Notes under the pieces: generated by a model
What the model was told of the DNA's origin: nothing
Seen by the model: the letters and a program-made list of their open reading frames with translations, nothing else
Databases searched by the model: none
In this document: one piece after another, positions 1 through 11,171 of the stretch
Layout: each line of letters opens with the position of its first letter
How positions within the stretch are numbered: position 1 is the first letter of the stretch
DNA from: Echinostoma caproni
Lineage: Eukaryota > Platyhelminthes > Trematoda > Plagiorchiida > Echinostomatidae
Direction of reading: 5' to 3'
NCBI GenBank assembly: GCA_900618425.1
Contig: UZAN01040819.1
Coordinates: 18,890 to 39,705, forward strand
DNA: 20,816 nucleotides
Translations under genes and position numbers: made by a program

Positions 1-418
1 AAGCACAATAAATTTAAGCGTCCGGTAGTTTGGGACCAGTTTGGAAAACGAATTGGCATAGGAAAAGTGCGACTCGAAATGTGAATGTGCCGTACCGCCT
101 CCATCCCCCCGTCTGAAAACCAAAATGAACTTTTGGTTCATCATCGAATCAAATGCTTTTTCGTGAATAACTGCTATCAATACTGTCTCATCACGTTTGA
201 CATCGTTTAGTTTAACACTTTGAAGAGGATCCCATTTTGGAGTAAACCTCTTGTGGAAACCTTGTGTTATCAACGAAATATGTATGATGGTATTTAAGTT
301 TATTGGCAAAGATTAGGATGCTGAATCATTGTAATCAACTTGGTCACCATTCAAAATCCATCAATATCTTTTTCAAAATAGTAACCTAAAATAGTTCAAT
401 CGTTGAAATACGCACAGC

Positions 419-572
419 TCACGGCTTACGAATCACCTATTAGGAATCAAGGACGACAAAGAAGCACCAAATCACATTGACACTAGCAGGACGGTATCCC
501 ACATAACCAAGACCACAGTGGTACCAATTGGTTTATTGGAAGAAATCAAGGGGCTTAAATAATATTGATTGA
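419..572 (+). repeat. Dispersed repeat R1, copy 1 (5' part)
   Basis: This segment aligns by eye with the start of the minus-strand R1 copy at 13.6-14.0 kb. Shared blocks in order are 'attaggaatca', a run resembling 'aagcacttaatcacttgcac', 'ggtatcccac', 'accaagac', and 'gtttattggaagaaatcaag' followed by 'gggcttaaataatat'. Only the first third of the repeat is present. It is a separate fragment from the copy at about 970, because both contain the same internal stretch. I do not recognise the family and see no terminal inverted repeats or target-site duplication. Confidence 0.55.
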
Positions 573-627
573 TTTGACCGACTATCCTTCACGCACAATC
601 CTCAGTTCATCTATTCAACCATACATT

Positions 628-775
628 CGGAAGCACTAGTTTAGAGTTTCGCTCTCTCAGTGAAGCTCATCAGTAGGGCAGATTCACCATCCCGTTCGGG
701 ATTTGAATTCCAGACCCATTGCCTGTAAGGTATGTATGTTACCACTGTGCGAACCAGCTCACGCTATGGCCGGAC
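628..775 (-). mobile_element. Diverged tRNA-derived SINE, copy D
   Basis: Read on the minus strand, this has an A-box-like segment (738-757, 'tggttcgcacagtggtaac') and a B-box-like segment (699-711, 'ggaattcaaatcc'). The block 'ctgatgag' then follows, as in the clearer copies at 14.9 and 16.7 kb. The 3' side also keeps a match to 'gaagcact' near 630. It is one of the two most decayed of five copies, and the internal promoter boxes have lost several consensus bases. It lies between two R1 fragments. Confidence 0.5.
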
Positions 776-969
776 CAAATTGCCAATTCATGTTTGTTTA
801 GATGTTGTCTTCAATGATAGTCAGTCATTTTATTTGACCCGACAGCAACGAAGGAAGACACAGATGACAACCTGTTGAATCCAATCGAAAGCCTCCCACA
901 AAGTCAGGACTTCTGTACAGGTTGCGGGCTGATTTGCCACACACCTACCAGGCTTGATTAATCTTCGTA

Positions 970-1308
970 TTTGACTCACAGCTACTAGTGAGTTGTGTGA
1001 GTTGTGAGGGATAATCGCATAAAATATGTATATGTATAATTGAAGTTCATTGGTTATCCAGGCATCTACCAATCACGTGATCCTATTCTATCTGAGCCAC
1101 ACGACTTGGGATTGGTTGGCACAATCGGCCTATGGTTCTTAGTAGAGAAGCTGTAACGCGTAGGCACTTTGCTGGCGTCATCTGGGAAGCCTGAATCATC
1201 ATAGTTGTCCAAACACTCCAACGTGTCACCCAGTGGTTTGCGTCATCCCGTAAGCTTGAATCATCACTAATAGGTCAAGACCCGATTTTCGATTCAAAGG
1301 GGGGGGGG
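970..1308 (+). repeat. Dispersed repeat R1, copy 2, with internal 65-bp duplication
   Basis: This aligns with most of the minus-strand copy at 13.6-14.0 kb. Shared blocks include 'gttcattggttatccaggc', 'ctaccaat', 'cacgacttgggattggttgg' and 'cctatggttcttagtagaga'. They are followed by two related monomers that start at about 1175 ('gcgtcatctgggaagcctga') and 1240 ('gcgtcatcccgtaagcttga'), a 65-bp period. The copy ends near a run of ten G at 1299-1308. The reading frame that is open in the copy at 13.6 kb has two stops here. The family is unknown to me. Confidence 0.6.
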
Positions 1309-1310
1309 CA

Positions 1311-3159
1311 GAGTAAATGGAAAACATTAGTGAGCAAGGTCAACTAGTTTCCTCAAACAATGAATAATTTTGTCCTCACAAACTTAGAGTACAATGGCTC
1401 TCACCGAATTGCACATCGGTCAGATAAATAATGAATTTCTCGATTATATTTAACTCTTAGTCAATCCCCGGAGTCACGTTCTTTCTATTCATAAGTTTGT
1501 GGCTATGGTGTGATGATATGGTCAGTTGAACTAAAGTAACTCCTCTACATGGAGCTTTCATGTGAGGAAATTAATACTTCTTGCATCGGTTGGAGTTTTG
1601 TCGAGTCAGTGAATGATGAGGGCCTGAAGACTGGCTCAGATTTGCGATTTCTAGTACACTTGTTACCTCCTGATATGACATTCAACATTGGTCATACAAC
1701 CTTCATAGGTAATCCGATATACTAAAATGTATAAATTCCTACATTGTTTTTTATGTAAAAGCATTAGTTTCACATGATGTTGCTGAAAATATTCGTCTTT
1801 TTCAAAGCATAATGTTGGACTAAGTGCGTTGTGGTGAGAAAAGTTAGTTTCTCTCACTGACAGCGTTTTGATCCCATCTGCTTTTTAGTTGAGGCCCACC
1901 AAGCGTCTGAGGGTGCATTGTTCAATAAGAGCGAGAAAATGACAGAAATATGACACACCGTTGTCTGGTTGTGTGAAATGAAGCAACTGAAAATGCACAA
2001 CTAGTTTGGATGAATTGGAAAAAGTAAGAGAATCCATTTGGAGTTTCGTTTATATATTTTTGAGCTTGCTTTTATTCTGTACCTTTGAAGAAAAGTGCAC
2101 GGAGTTTAATTAATTAATTGGACTCAGAAATCATTATTTCAAAATAACTCTACCTCTGATGAACAGTCTTTGAGTTAGTTTGTAATTGATTCTATCGCCA
2201 AAGACAATATGAAAATAGATGAAATTTTCGGGTACAAGTGTGAAATAAAAGATATGAACAGAATTTCAGTGTGGCAAGTTATTTTTATATTTTCAATAGA
2301 GTCAAACACATAGCGTTTCTGACAGATTGGCCTGTTGGAGAATCACCATGTTTATTGAAACATTAAATAAACAACAATAAATTATATCAGTCCTCATCTC
2401 TGTAGCTTCATCCCAGACCAGGGCGATTGATGCTCCTTGACAAACCACCTGTGCGAACCAAATAATAGATTGAGCAGGTGGCTGGTGCAAAATAATGACT
2501 AGGGAGCCATGAAGCTGACATAAATCCAATTCTGTGACCTCCTATTCATATTGCCCTGTCACTGAAAGAATGGAACTATTGAAAACAGGCACGTTTAGTG
2601 TTTCGTGTTCAGATCATATCAACGCATTTTCATTGAGATCTAGTTATTTTCAAACTCACTAGTTCTTCTCTAGTTTACTATGCGAAGAATGATAGTGTCA
2701 GAATAAACTTTGATGTTCGTGAACATCATTGACAACATTGCAGTGAACCGCGTTTTGCGAGATTTGTGTTGATTTTTAATCTCAATCAATTTAGAGATGG
2801 CAACACTGTATTACATATATTTGATTTCTGTTACCTCTTCATAATGAATCGAAATAGGAGGTTTTCGTGCTCCAAAAGGTTCACATTTACTGTAACATAT
2901 TAGCATGATATGCATTGAGTTTGTAAACCCTCTTTTATATAAATATTAATTTTTCTAGCGTTACTGGAGCACAGTAAACCAAATCACAACTTTTCTAATC
3001 TGCGCTTAGCTACAGTCAAAAATATAAGTGATTGAAACTGTTAACCAAGGGAGCACGACTCATAATTTCGCAGTTCGGAGGGAAAAGTGATTTAAACACT
3101 GATTTTTAACAAATCCCGAGTAAAACAGCTGGGTTGCGGTGAGTTAATGCTCAGGGAAA
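1311..3159. other. AT-rich sequence without recognisable features
   Basis: I see no gene, RNA or repeat copy that I can support here. The open frames are short and resemble no family I know. The minus-strand frame near 2302-2529 is 75 codons and has no recognisable domain. The stretch would fit intron or intergenic DNA. Confidence 0.5.
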
Positions 3160-3206
3160 ATGTGGAACATGGAAAAAGAAATTGGCTTGACAAACGTAAG
3201 CAATAT

Positions 3207-3207
<1 letters not shown>

Positions 3208-3267
<60 letters not shown>
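3208..3267 (+). repeat. (ACT)20 trinucleotide microsatellite
   Basis: Twenty uninterrupted ACT units run from 3208 to 3267. An imperfect tail with TCT, ACC and ATT variants continues to about 3288. The repeat holds open reading frames on both strands: poly-threonine on plus, and poly-serine or poly-valine on minus. The 118-codon plus frame around it (3160-3516) is therefore most likely an artefact of the repeat and not a gene. An uninterrupted run of this length is likely to vary between individuals. Confidence 0.97.
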
Positions 3268-3272
<5 letters not shown>

Positions 3273-4199
3273 TTCTACCATTATTACTTTTACTGCTAGC
3301 ACTAATAATGTTACTAAAGGTTTTAAGTTGTCTCTGGTATGCAATGACGTGACTTTGCATCGATCTGAGGTTTCATTTGTTCATCAAGATAGCAATGCGA
3401 CTTACATCACATTGAAGCGGAGCACTCTTTGTGGTTATTCTATTTACAGCTTCAGTATAATGATGCATCTGTCACAAATGAGTAACTTCAAGGTTTTGGG
3501 CAACGACTGTAACTGATCGAATTCCGAATCCACAGTGTGGATGCCTAATAGACCCTTTCCAATGGAAGGATAAGACAGAGCTATAGTCAACACACAAGGT
3601 TCACAGTCTGACCGTGCACGCACATGTCTTCAAATACTTTCATCAAATAAAAATGACAAAGCGAATGTCACTGCTGTCGGTTAGCTGTCATACCCTTCGA
3701 TGTCTGCCTAAAATAGATTCTTTAGTAGCCCAGTATGGAATGTTTGAGACAGCAAACTTATTAGTTTGCTCTGTACAGCTCACCATGGATCATCAACGAG
3801 TCATTTGTTGGCCTCCACATGATTTTTCTAGCTAACTATTCATTTTAACCCTACATCGGTTGCTCTAGTGGATAGATACCTTTGCTTTTCATATTCAACA
3901 TTTGACAGCCGTGAAGCGGAGCTGATGGCAACTTCAATATCAAGTCGAAAAGAGAGAAAATTTGAACCTGCCTACATGTACGATTATCTACACCACCGTG
4001 CTATCGTCATTAGTCACAAAACTGCCTAGAAAGAGAAGCAGTCGTCATCAATCGGTTCGTGAGCATCTGGTTTCAAAAGAGAACTGATCAACACTCGGTC
4101 CTGCAGCATCACTTTTCACTTTGGAGGTGCAAGCACATACGTGAAAGAGTAACATAGCATGCCTATCAAGTAAGCCTTGTGTGTTTGTAGGTACGTCCA

Positions 4200-4495
4200 G
4201 ATTAAGAATCACGAATTACGGACGAAACCGAGACACTGAATAGCACTAGTACTTGTACGCTGGAATCTCCCGTCACCGAGACACAAGAGGAAGGCCACAG
4301 AAGTAGCGTTTAGTTTATTGCGAAGAGTGATTAAATTAAGTAAAATGCACAAAGGAACTATACTGTTTATGTCTACTTGGCCTACTTGCAATCTTAACGT
4401 AATGCAGCTTCTACCTGAACCGCACGACTTCTGACTGATCTACACGGCTATCTTTTGGTTCGTATATGTATTTAACACTGACTTGGGGACAAGCA
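4200..4495 (+). repeat. Dispersed repeat R1, copy 3
   Basis: The same block order as in the other R1 copies is visible: 'ttaagaatcacg', 'gcactagtacttgtacgc', 'accgagacacaagaggaagg', 'ccacagaagtagcgttt', 'cacgacttctgactgatc' near 4424, and 'ttttggttcgtatatg' near 4452. Similarity is lower than in copies 2 and 5 and fades after about 4495. The short minus-strand open frames in this interval are probably by-products of the repeat. Confidence 0.5.
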
Positions 4496-4681
4496 TGGTG
4501 CCAACGCCAAAACAAAAATAACGATAACAATAACAGGGGGGAAGGTTGAGATACTGAGCATAGGAAAAAGAAGGAACTGTTAAAATGGGAAAAAGCAAAT
4601 ACATGGGATGACAATTTGTTTTGTGTTTTGCCGTACACTTTTCTAAATTTTTTTGTGTTAGTTTGTCTTTTTTCCTATGGG

Positions 4682-4923
4682 GCACGGGATTTTAACAGGA
4701 AAACCGTACATCATTCGTGCCACCGACTGCTATTCTGGGCCATATCTCTCAGCGACCCTAACAAACGACAATCCTCATCCCTTGGGCCTCAACCGGGAAG
4801 GTGGGCCGCACCAACCGAAACTGTAACACTTAGCTCCGTGGATATCGTTAGCCCGTCGATTACACTCACCAAAATGACCTCCAAACATTTGGGAATACAT
4901 GAAGCAGATACGATCAGGGTAAT
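4682..4923 (-). pseudogene. Fragment resembling the endonuclease region of a CR1-like non-LTR retrotransposon
   Basis: One minus-strand frame gives a stretch of hydrophobic strands followed by 'HLPG', a stop, then 'GPRDEDCRLLGSLRDMAQ' and a second stop. This resembles the part of APE-type LINE endonucleases where a 'VVYRPP'-like strand precedes an acidic, leucine-rich helix and the 'GDFN' motif. The GDFN motif itself is not found. Two stops and the absence of any reverse transcriptase domain nearby make it a dead fragment. The plus strand is open for 103 codons across the same DNA but matches nothing I know. The base composition is richer in GC than its surroundings. The family assignment rests on pattern resemblance only. 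Confidence 0.35.
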
Positions 4924-4935
4924 CTAAATTACATA

Positions 4936-6430
4936 GTTTTCTCCAGGTGTCCCGAAGTTATCATCCCCCCTCTGGAAAAGAGTTTGAAACAAACCGGTTG
5001 GATCCAGTTGCATTTGCCTTCTTCTGAGCCTGAAAATGATACCTTAGTTATGCGTCTACTGGAGAGAAATACGAGATGTGAGTGACATTCATATAACACG
5101 TGCTTTCTGTAATTTCACCTGATTGATCTCAATGAAGAAGTATAAAATACAATTGCCTCATTTTTTTGGAAAATACCTTCTGCTTGATGTGCACTATATT
5201 TTTTACCCAAACATTCTATATGATCCACTGGAGAAACGTTTAAACTGACATTCAGAAAGATAATCGTTGCTTTTCTATCACTTTTCTGAAGAGATCAATA
5301 ATGATACAGTTCTTATCGGTCAGTTCAGTTTTATGGAATCCAATTTTTCTTTTCATCAATATGGATATAATGTGAACAGCGAATGTTATTGCCGTATTCT
5401 CTCTGTTGTGATCGACGTTGTTAAGAAATCCGGTGGGGGTTGCCAGTCCTTTTTCGCGTCCTCTGCCCCAGGAAGAATCACCCCCCTATCTAATCCGTTA
5501 AGAGCCACTAACGCAAGTGGGTAAATAAAAGCACAACTCCCATGTCGTCCGATGTGATGGGCACCCAAAAATAACCACAAATTGATTCTTTGTAAGCCGA
5601 CTTCAAATGTATGCTTGACTAACACGTACCACAGACTTCTATCTACTGTATAGCAGTTGTATAGTAGATGAACCGGGTTTAGTCAACATAACTATGTGCT
5701 CTAAGTTCGTTATATGAAGTTATTCTTAAACAGGCTTGTTTCAGCCAAAAGAGCATGATGATCTCTTCTGTTGTGAGACCAGTTCGAGTTCATCTGAGAG
5801 GAAAGCACCTGGCACAGAGACCTCGGGTGAGTTTGTTGCGCAAATGGCATAATATATTGAGAAAAAGAAGCACAATCCCTGGTTAGTAGAATTGGAACAA
5901 TTACTGAGGTTGAGAAGATTTCACTTTTTCACCAAAAATGGGTGATCGATCAACTAAAGTGTGTCCCGTATACGGAATAGTGTTGTTCGAAAAACAAGTA
6001 GATCTTCGATTGGAAATATACAGGAAATGTGGTCGAGTAATACAATTTTGTGCGCTTGACAAAGACACATGGGTAGCCTGTGATCACAGTCAGGCAGTAG
6101 TGGCACACAGGTCTAGGCATGCACTCTCAATTTCAATGCGGAGTAATAACAAATAAACACACCAGGCAAAACTCTACAGGCGATGCGGAAACATTTCACA
6201 CTGTCCGCGAAAGCTCTCACGAAATCCTTGGTTAGAAGCCAGGAAAGGAAGCAGAGAAGCAGTGATATCAGTTGGGCCTACGTATGTGATAGAATGTACT
6301 TAAACACCAAATAGCGTTTGACTGAAGGTTTAACGGTTCCAAGATCTAAGGTATGCTTGAAAAAAGACCGCGATACTGTGCGGGGAGCAGAGAGCATGAT
6401 GATTTAAAAGCATTAGGCTAACATTGTTTC
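4936..6430. other. No identifiable gene; a few short open frames
   Basis: This interval has two mid-sized open frames, 5267-5524 plus (85 codons) and 5938-6156 plus (72 codons, starting at a true ATG). Neither shows a domain, signal peptide or repeat that I recognise, and both are within the range expected by chance. A GC-richer patch at about 5420-5530 stands out from the AT-rich flanks without an evident cause. Confidence 0.4.
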
Positions 6431-6439
6431 CCCGGTTTT

Positions 6440-6500
6440 CCCAGGCGTGCGTCGCTGGTAAATTGGTTTAAGCCACAGGGTTTGATCTCAAGGTCCACAG
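6440..6500 (+). repeat. Possible tRNA-like SINE remnant
   Basis: An A-box-like segment ('ctggtaaattggtttaagc', about 6454-6472) is followed by a B-box-like segment ('gggtttgatctc', 6478-6489). The two are much closer together than in a functional tRNA-type promoter, so either the spacer was deleted or the match is accidental. It has no clear similarity outside these boxes to the five minus-strand SINE copies. Confidence 0.25.
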
Positions 6501-7127
6501 CATTGGTGTGATAGACCGGGGGTAATCTAACAGTTTCAACACCCAGTTACCACATGCAGGTGAGCGGCATACATGAGAACATCAAAGACTATTGAAGCCA
6601 GTTTTTCGTGTACTTAAAAATTGTCAGAATCATGCAAGTGGGATAGTTTGAGCGATACTAGAATTGGAACTGATCTTGGCAGATCTACTGCAGTTGGCAA
6701 ATCCACCATGTGACATGCATAGATCAGTCACGTGCATCACAGGCTCTGTAATATGATAGATAGAATGATAGAATAACTTGAGTGTTCAGCTCGAATAAGA
6801 CCAGAAGCACAGTAAAAGTTTGCGTTTTTAGTCGCAGCGCCTGAAGCCTATATGTTTAAGTCTTCTCTCACCAACAGTGCAAATTTGAGTTTTACAACCA
6901 AATTTTTTGTTTCGCATCTGTTTGTTCATCCGAAAAAGCTTAATTACTATGGCCCACAGAACAAACACTTGAAACAATGAAAAATGGTAATTTAGGTTAG
7001 AAATGTTTTCGCTACTCAGAAATATCAATTCTTCTAAAACGAGAACAACCAATCCTGGCAATTTTTATTGATTTTCCACCCTAATTCCAATTAAACATTT
7101 TTTTGCTTAATCAATTTGGGGAATGAG
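6501..7127. other. No identifiable feature
   Basis: AT-rich sequence with no repeat copy or coding signal that I can support. The 77-codon minus-strand frame at 6828-7061 matches no family I know. Confidence 0.4.
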
Positions 7128-7280
7128 CACGACGTAAATCTGCTGCACTCGTCCACCGCCGAATTTGCACATAAAAGTGGTCTGCCGAAACAGTGCTACG
7201 GAGTGTTCATGGGACAAAACAACTCTGTGTTTACGTATTTCGAAATGGCAAATAGTATGGCCTTTCTTCAGCATAACGAA
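7128..7280 (+). CDS. Possible internal exon, unknown protein
   Basis: A 51-codon open segment is bounded by an AG preceded by a T-rich tract (7126-7127) and by a good splice donor, GAA|GTATGT at 7281. Length and phase are symmetric (phase 0 at both ends). Third codon positions look more GC-rich than the flanks. The predicted peptide begins 'HDVNLLHSSTAEFAHKSGLP' and ends 'MAFLQHNE'; I do not recognise it. The opposite strand is also open for 61 codons, so direction is uncertain. No neighbouring exon was identified, and the call rests on splice-site shape alone. Confidence 0.22.
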
Positions 7281-7354
7281 GTATGTGATCACTTACTTTT
7301 ATTTCATTAGAAAGAAGTATAAATGTTTTACTTTCGCCGACCTAGCAAACTAGC

Positions 7355-8390
7355 TTCGCGTGTATCGATAATTTTGGGAGCAAAGTTAGGATTGCGTACA
7401 ACGTTCTGTGAAACAAATATATTCCCCTTTATTCCATATAATAACGGTGGAATCTTGTCTAGTACCCAATCATATATCACTAAACATTTTTAGATAAAAT
7501 CTAGTTCAATGCTGAAAAAAATTGAAAGTAACTTATAAGTTGCCTGATACCTAGCAAGTTTAAACGTGAACCGAACCACTTTGAAGTCAACTTCGTTCGA
7601 TTTACTTAGCAAATTGAATTTATCGATCCAACTGATGCTTGAATCTGGTAGGTACTAAGGGGCCATAACATGCATTCGGCTTGCGTGGGGTAGCTGATTG
7701 GACTGTTTTACTTTTCTATGCACAACTTCACGCATCTCATATTTACCGGCTGCTGCAAGCATTCAACTGCGCTCATTACATCACCAACGTTCAGAGGTTT
7801 GATTCGGATGAAAGCGTTTCAAACCTAACCAAAGGATAAGATAAACCTTCGGTAAACATAAGTGAACGGTTCCGGTGTTCCTTGAGAGTGATAACTCATG
7901 TATTCTTGATCTACTAATTCAACTGAGAAGTGATCAAGCTGACCGATGTTTATTTAAACTATATTTAGACTTCGGGATTTCTTCCAAGCGTCAGTTGAGG
8001 ATTCGCAATCAGCGCACAACTTTACATTTTCCGCCCATTAGTTTTTTCCCCTGCATATAACACGTATAATGGAAAACCACATCAAAATGAAATTTAATGG
8101 GTGCACTCATAGCCCTTTTATAATAAAAACTGATAAATAAACAACAATCTTTAAGGGGGTATCGGCACTGTTATCGGTACTTTTATTCAATGGTGGTTAA
8201 TCTACGAACCTTTTGTAATATGATCTTAATCAGTTACAGATTCGGTACTCTGTGGGTGGCTTAAAATACGCTGTTGACGGTCAAATTCAAACGGTAGTCG
8301 ATTGTTTCGTGAGAAACGAGTCTCGAATGATGAATCGTCATACTAGATTGAATACAAACTCGTGGTGGTAATCGAACGTCGGAATCTTCC
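7355..8390. other. No identifiable gene
   Basis: AT-rich sequence with short open frames only, the longest being 61 codons at 7875-8060. No repeat copy or RNA gene was recognised. Confidence 0.4.
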
Positions 8391-8394
8391 AACA

Positions 8395-8515
8395 TATATT
8401 CGAACCACGAAGAATCTGATCGATCGCCGCCGTCGACCTGTGGTTCATTATCGAGAACCGGAGTGCGTATTGTCCTGACTGACATTATCTCGAGGGATCA
8501 ATCACCATAAAACGA
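8395..8515 (+). repeat. Dispersed repeat R1, copy 4 (core only)
   Basis: The block 'gtcgacctgtggttcattat' near 8431 matches 'gtcgacctatggttcgtagt' of the minus-strand copy at 13.7 kb. It is flanked upstream by a match to 'ccacg..ttctgat' and downstream by 'agaaccgg' and 'gggatcaatcacc', which align with the monomer region. Only the central part is preserved. The minus-strand 74-codon frame at 8261-8485 lies mostly within or beside this repeat and is therefore not taken as a gene. Confidence 0.45.
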
Positions 8516-8519
8516 CCTG

Positions 8520-10540
8520 AAAGATATCGGAAGAAGCTTATTCGGAACATATGGCAGCAAATAACAATAAAATACTGCTGTTTACTATCTACTGAGAACA
8601 AGTGTATCAATTTATGGGGTTGATTCTAAATTTTGAGCATTTGACTAAGGAAAACTCTCATGATGGTTTAAAAAAGCATCTTCTCTAATGTGTAGATTAC
8701 GTCTACATTACACGTTCATCTCAACATTTTCGTCTGGAAAACGAGTGAGAACGGGTTTGACAATTGGTGCTGCACGACATCGTTTGAATGACATGCACAA
8801 GGGTTAACCAGACAAGCAATGGAGTCGGTGGAGCTACCGTCTGATGCGTAGCTGTGAAACATGTAAGGAATTACCAAAGTAGACATCCAAATGACTTCTA
8901 CTGTTTTCCCGTCACATGCAAACATTACCAGCGTGGATCACGAGAAACGAACTCGGATGAACACGCGTCAAAGTACCATAATGTATGATTCGTTCAACAC
9001 TATTTTGTGGTTTCATTCAAAGGTTGCCATGAATCATGTAGTTAACTTCATTCTCTAAAAACTGAAATAACCATCATTAAGCAAAATTCGCACCACAAGA
9101 TATTCTAAGGTTGCAGTAAATTTAATGGAATAAAATGAAAATTCGTAATTTGGTAACCTTTTGCTCTGCGGTTCAATGCGAGGGTGGCATTAACAAGTGA
9201 AAAAGAACTGTGCTGGAAAATGGAAATGAGAGTATTTTCTTTGATTGCCAAGGATGAAATTCAAAGTGCTTGAGCGTCAGTCTGACCATCGGGCTTTTAC
9301 CAGCTTCACTAATCTAAACTATTTCATAAAATCGTGATTTCCGTAGCTAGAAAAACGACAAATGAAAATTTATTTTATTCTACTGTTCACAAGTTGAGCC
9401 ACAGCAGTGAAGCAAATGTGATACGTCGCATGGCCATTAGTTACATACGCGGGAAAAACTCCAGCGACTATCGCTAAGGACGAATATTAGGCGAATTCAA
9501 AAGAGTAACAGTATGTTATGTAATGCAAAATATTTGTGTTGATTGAATGATTAAGGTAGCATTTTCCGCAATGTAAATTCCATGCCGATTCGCGAGTTTG
9601 ATCATTTAGGACCCCGTCTCCTGTAATTCTGCAATTGGCTAATGGGCATTTTGAGATTTTCGTTTTCCCCACGTCATATTTGTTTGGAAATGCGGAATGT
9701 TCACATGTTATATTGCTGAAAATGTTTCTATCGATTACTAGGTCGCAAGTTGCTTTGAAGCCGTTATTTTTTAATTGTGGATAAATTGAGCGTTATAATG
9801 GCGTTTTATTCGCTTTTCCCTATTATATCAGACTGTAAATAAAATTAATCAACCTACACTCACCCAGTTAACTTGCCCATACGTTTTTCGATTACGTACA
9901 TTTGCATACATACAAACCCCAGTTCTATTTGACACGTTATCGTTCAGTTTGGCCACATACGCTAATGTGAAAATAACAAACAAAGTTTGCTGCGCTTTTT
10001 TCGCGTAAATTGCAAAATGTTTTGAAAAGAACTATGTGAGTTGGTACGATCAGATATGTCTCGAATTTTATAGTGAGTAGCGAAATAGGCGTCGTAAAGA
10101 GATAAATCAATATTGAACTGGTAGATGACAACTCGGGTCCTGGTGTGTCGAATTTTCGACTAAAATCTTTTATCCCCACAATTTAAATGATACATTGATC
10201 GATAAAATTATTTTTCTTTTCTTTTCTGTGAATTTGCATGGAATTAAGTGGATTGTAACGAAAACCTTTCTAATACTGAACTGCGGAGTTTGGATTAGGC
10301 AAGCAGTTTTCTAAAATTTTTACGCTTCTGCTGGTATAACTGAAATGAGGGTGTTTTGACTTACGTTTGACGGTCAAGTATTTCTCACAAGCCTAAACGA
10401 ACAGTTATAACCATGTTCCGTTTGTTGTTCTTTTTTCTTCTTTCGTGAAATAACTATACTCGACTTACTTGTGGAAGGGGAGGTGACATTATGGCCTAAA
10501 AGTAACTGGTACGTTTGTCGCACATACCTGTGACCGGATT
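8520..10540. other. AT-rich sequence, no identifiable gene
   Basis: Only short open frames are present (69, 61 and 80 codons on minus), and none has a recognisable motif. No SINE or R1 copy was seen. This is the longest plain stretch of the window. Confidence 0.45.
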
Positions 10541-10744
10541 TGATTGACTGATCGGTTCATTGACAGTTGCTGTCTGCTATCACACACGCACGCACTCACG
10601 CCATGCAAACTGACTCTATTGAAATATTGATCGGCTCCGGCCAACCAGGTTTTAGTATTAAATTATACGCGCTGATTGATTCGTTAACTTTTTGAATTTC
10701 TGCATGACCGCATTCTGATTTTGTGCGACGCTTGAGCTGTTTGC

Positions 10745-10767
10745 CAGCCTGTCTGCCTGCCTGCCAG
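10745..10767 (+). repeat. Short CTGC/CTGT tandem repeat
   Basis: The run reads as repeats of CTGT and CTGC within a locally GC-richer stretch (about 10560-10880). It is too short to be a useful microsatellite. Its neighbourhood includes an AATAAA at about 10834 and is discussed as a possible LTR remnant. Confidence 0.6.
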
Positions 10768-11171
10768 CTTCCTACGTGTTGCCCGTTTCTGCTTGCTCAT
10801 CGGCCTATGGACCGGTTTCATGTGTGCCTACTGCAATAAACGTGCTGATTAATTCATTGTGTGTTTATTCACCTACTTCACCCGGAACAAACCAGAGAGA
10901 AACGGAGTTCAATGCTTATTCGGTCCTGAAAATGATAGCATCTCATTCATGTGATTCAACATCTGTTGGAATATAAAACATTTGATCAAAATTTTGTAAA
11001 TTGTTCAATACTTATCGAGTGAAGTCTTCGTAAAACGAATGAGGAAAATCCTGTTCGGCGCCTTCTCGTAAATCAGATTCCTTGAACCATAGTCCTTAGG
11101 TGAACACAACGTAGCATTTTACTCTATGCTCAAATAAAGTGTGACAATATATTGAAGGAATTGAATAATCG

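Noticed and set aside
3160..3516. 118-codon plus-strand frame with a poly-threonine run
   Set aside because: Much of its length comes from the ACT microsatellite, which has no stop codon in this frame. The remainder has no recognisable domain and chance could keep it open.
3858..3971. tRNA-like A box ('ttgctctagtggataga') and a B-like segment ('atttgaacctgc')
   Set aside because: The two boxes are about 90-100 bp apart, too far for a tRNA or a simple SINE head, and no similarity to the SINE copies was found between them.
5750..5810. B-box-like 'cagttcgagttc'
   Set aside because: No A box lies at a suitable distance and there is no match to the SINE family. A single short motif is not enough.
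8261..8485. 74-codon minus-strand frame with balanced base composition
   Set aside because: It overlaps the core of R1 copy 4 and runs antisense to the frame shared by the other R1 copies, so it is more likely repeat sequence than a gene.
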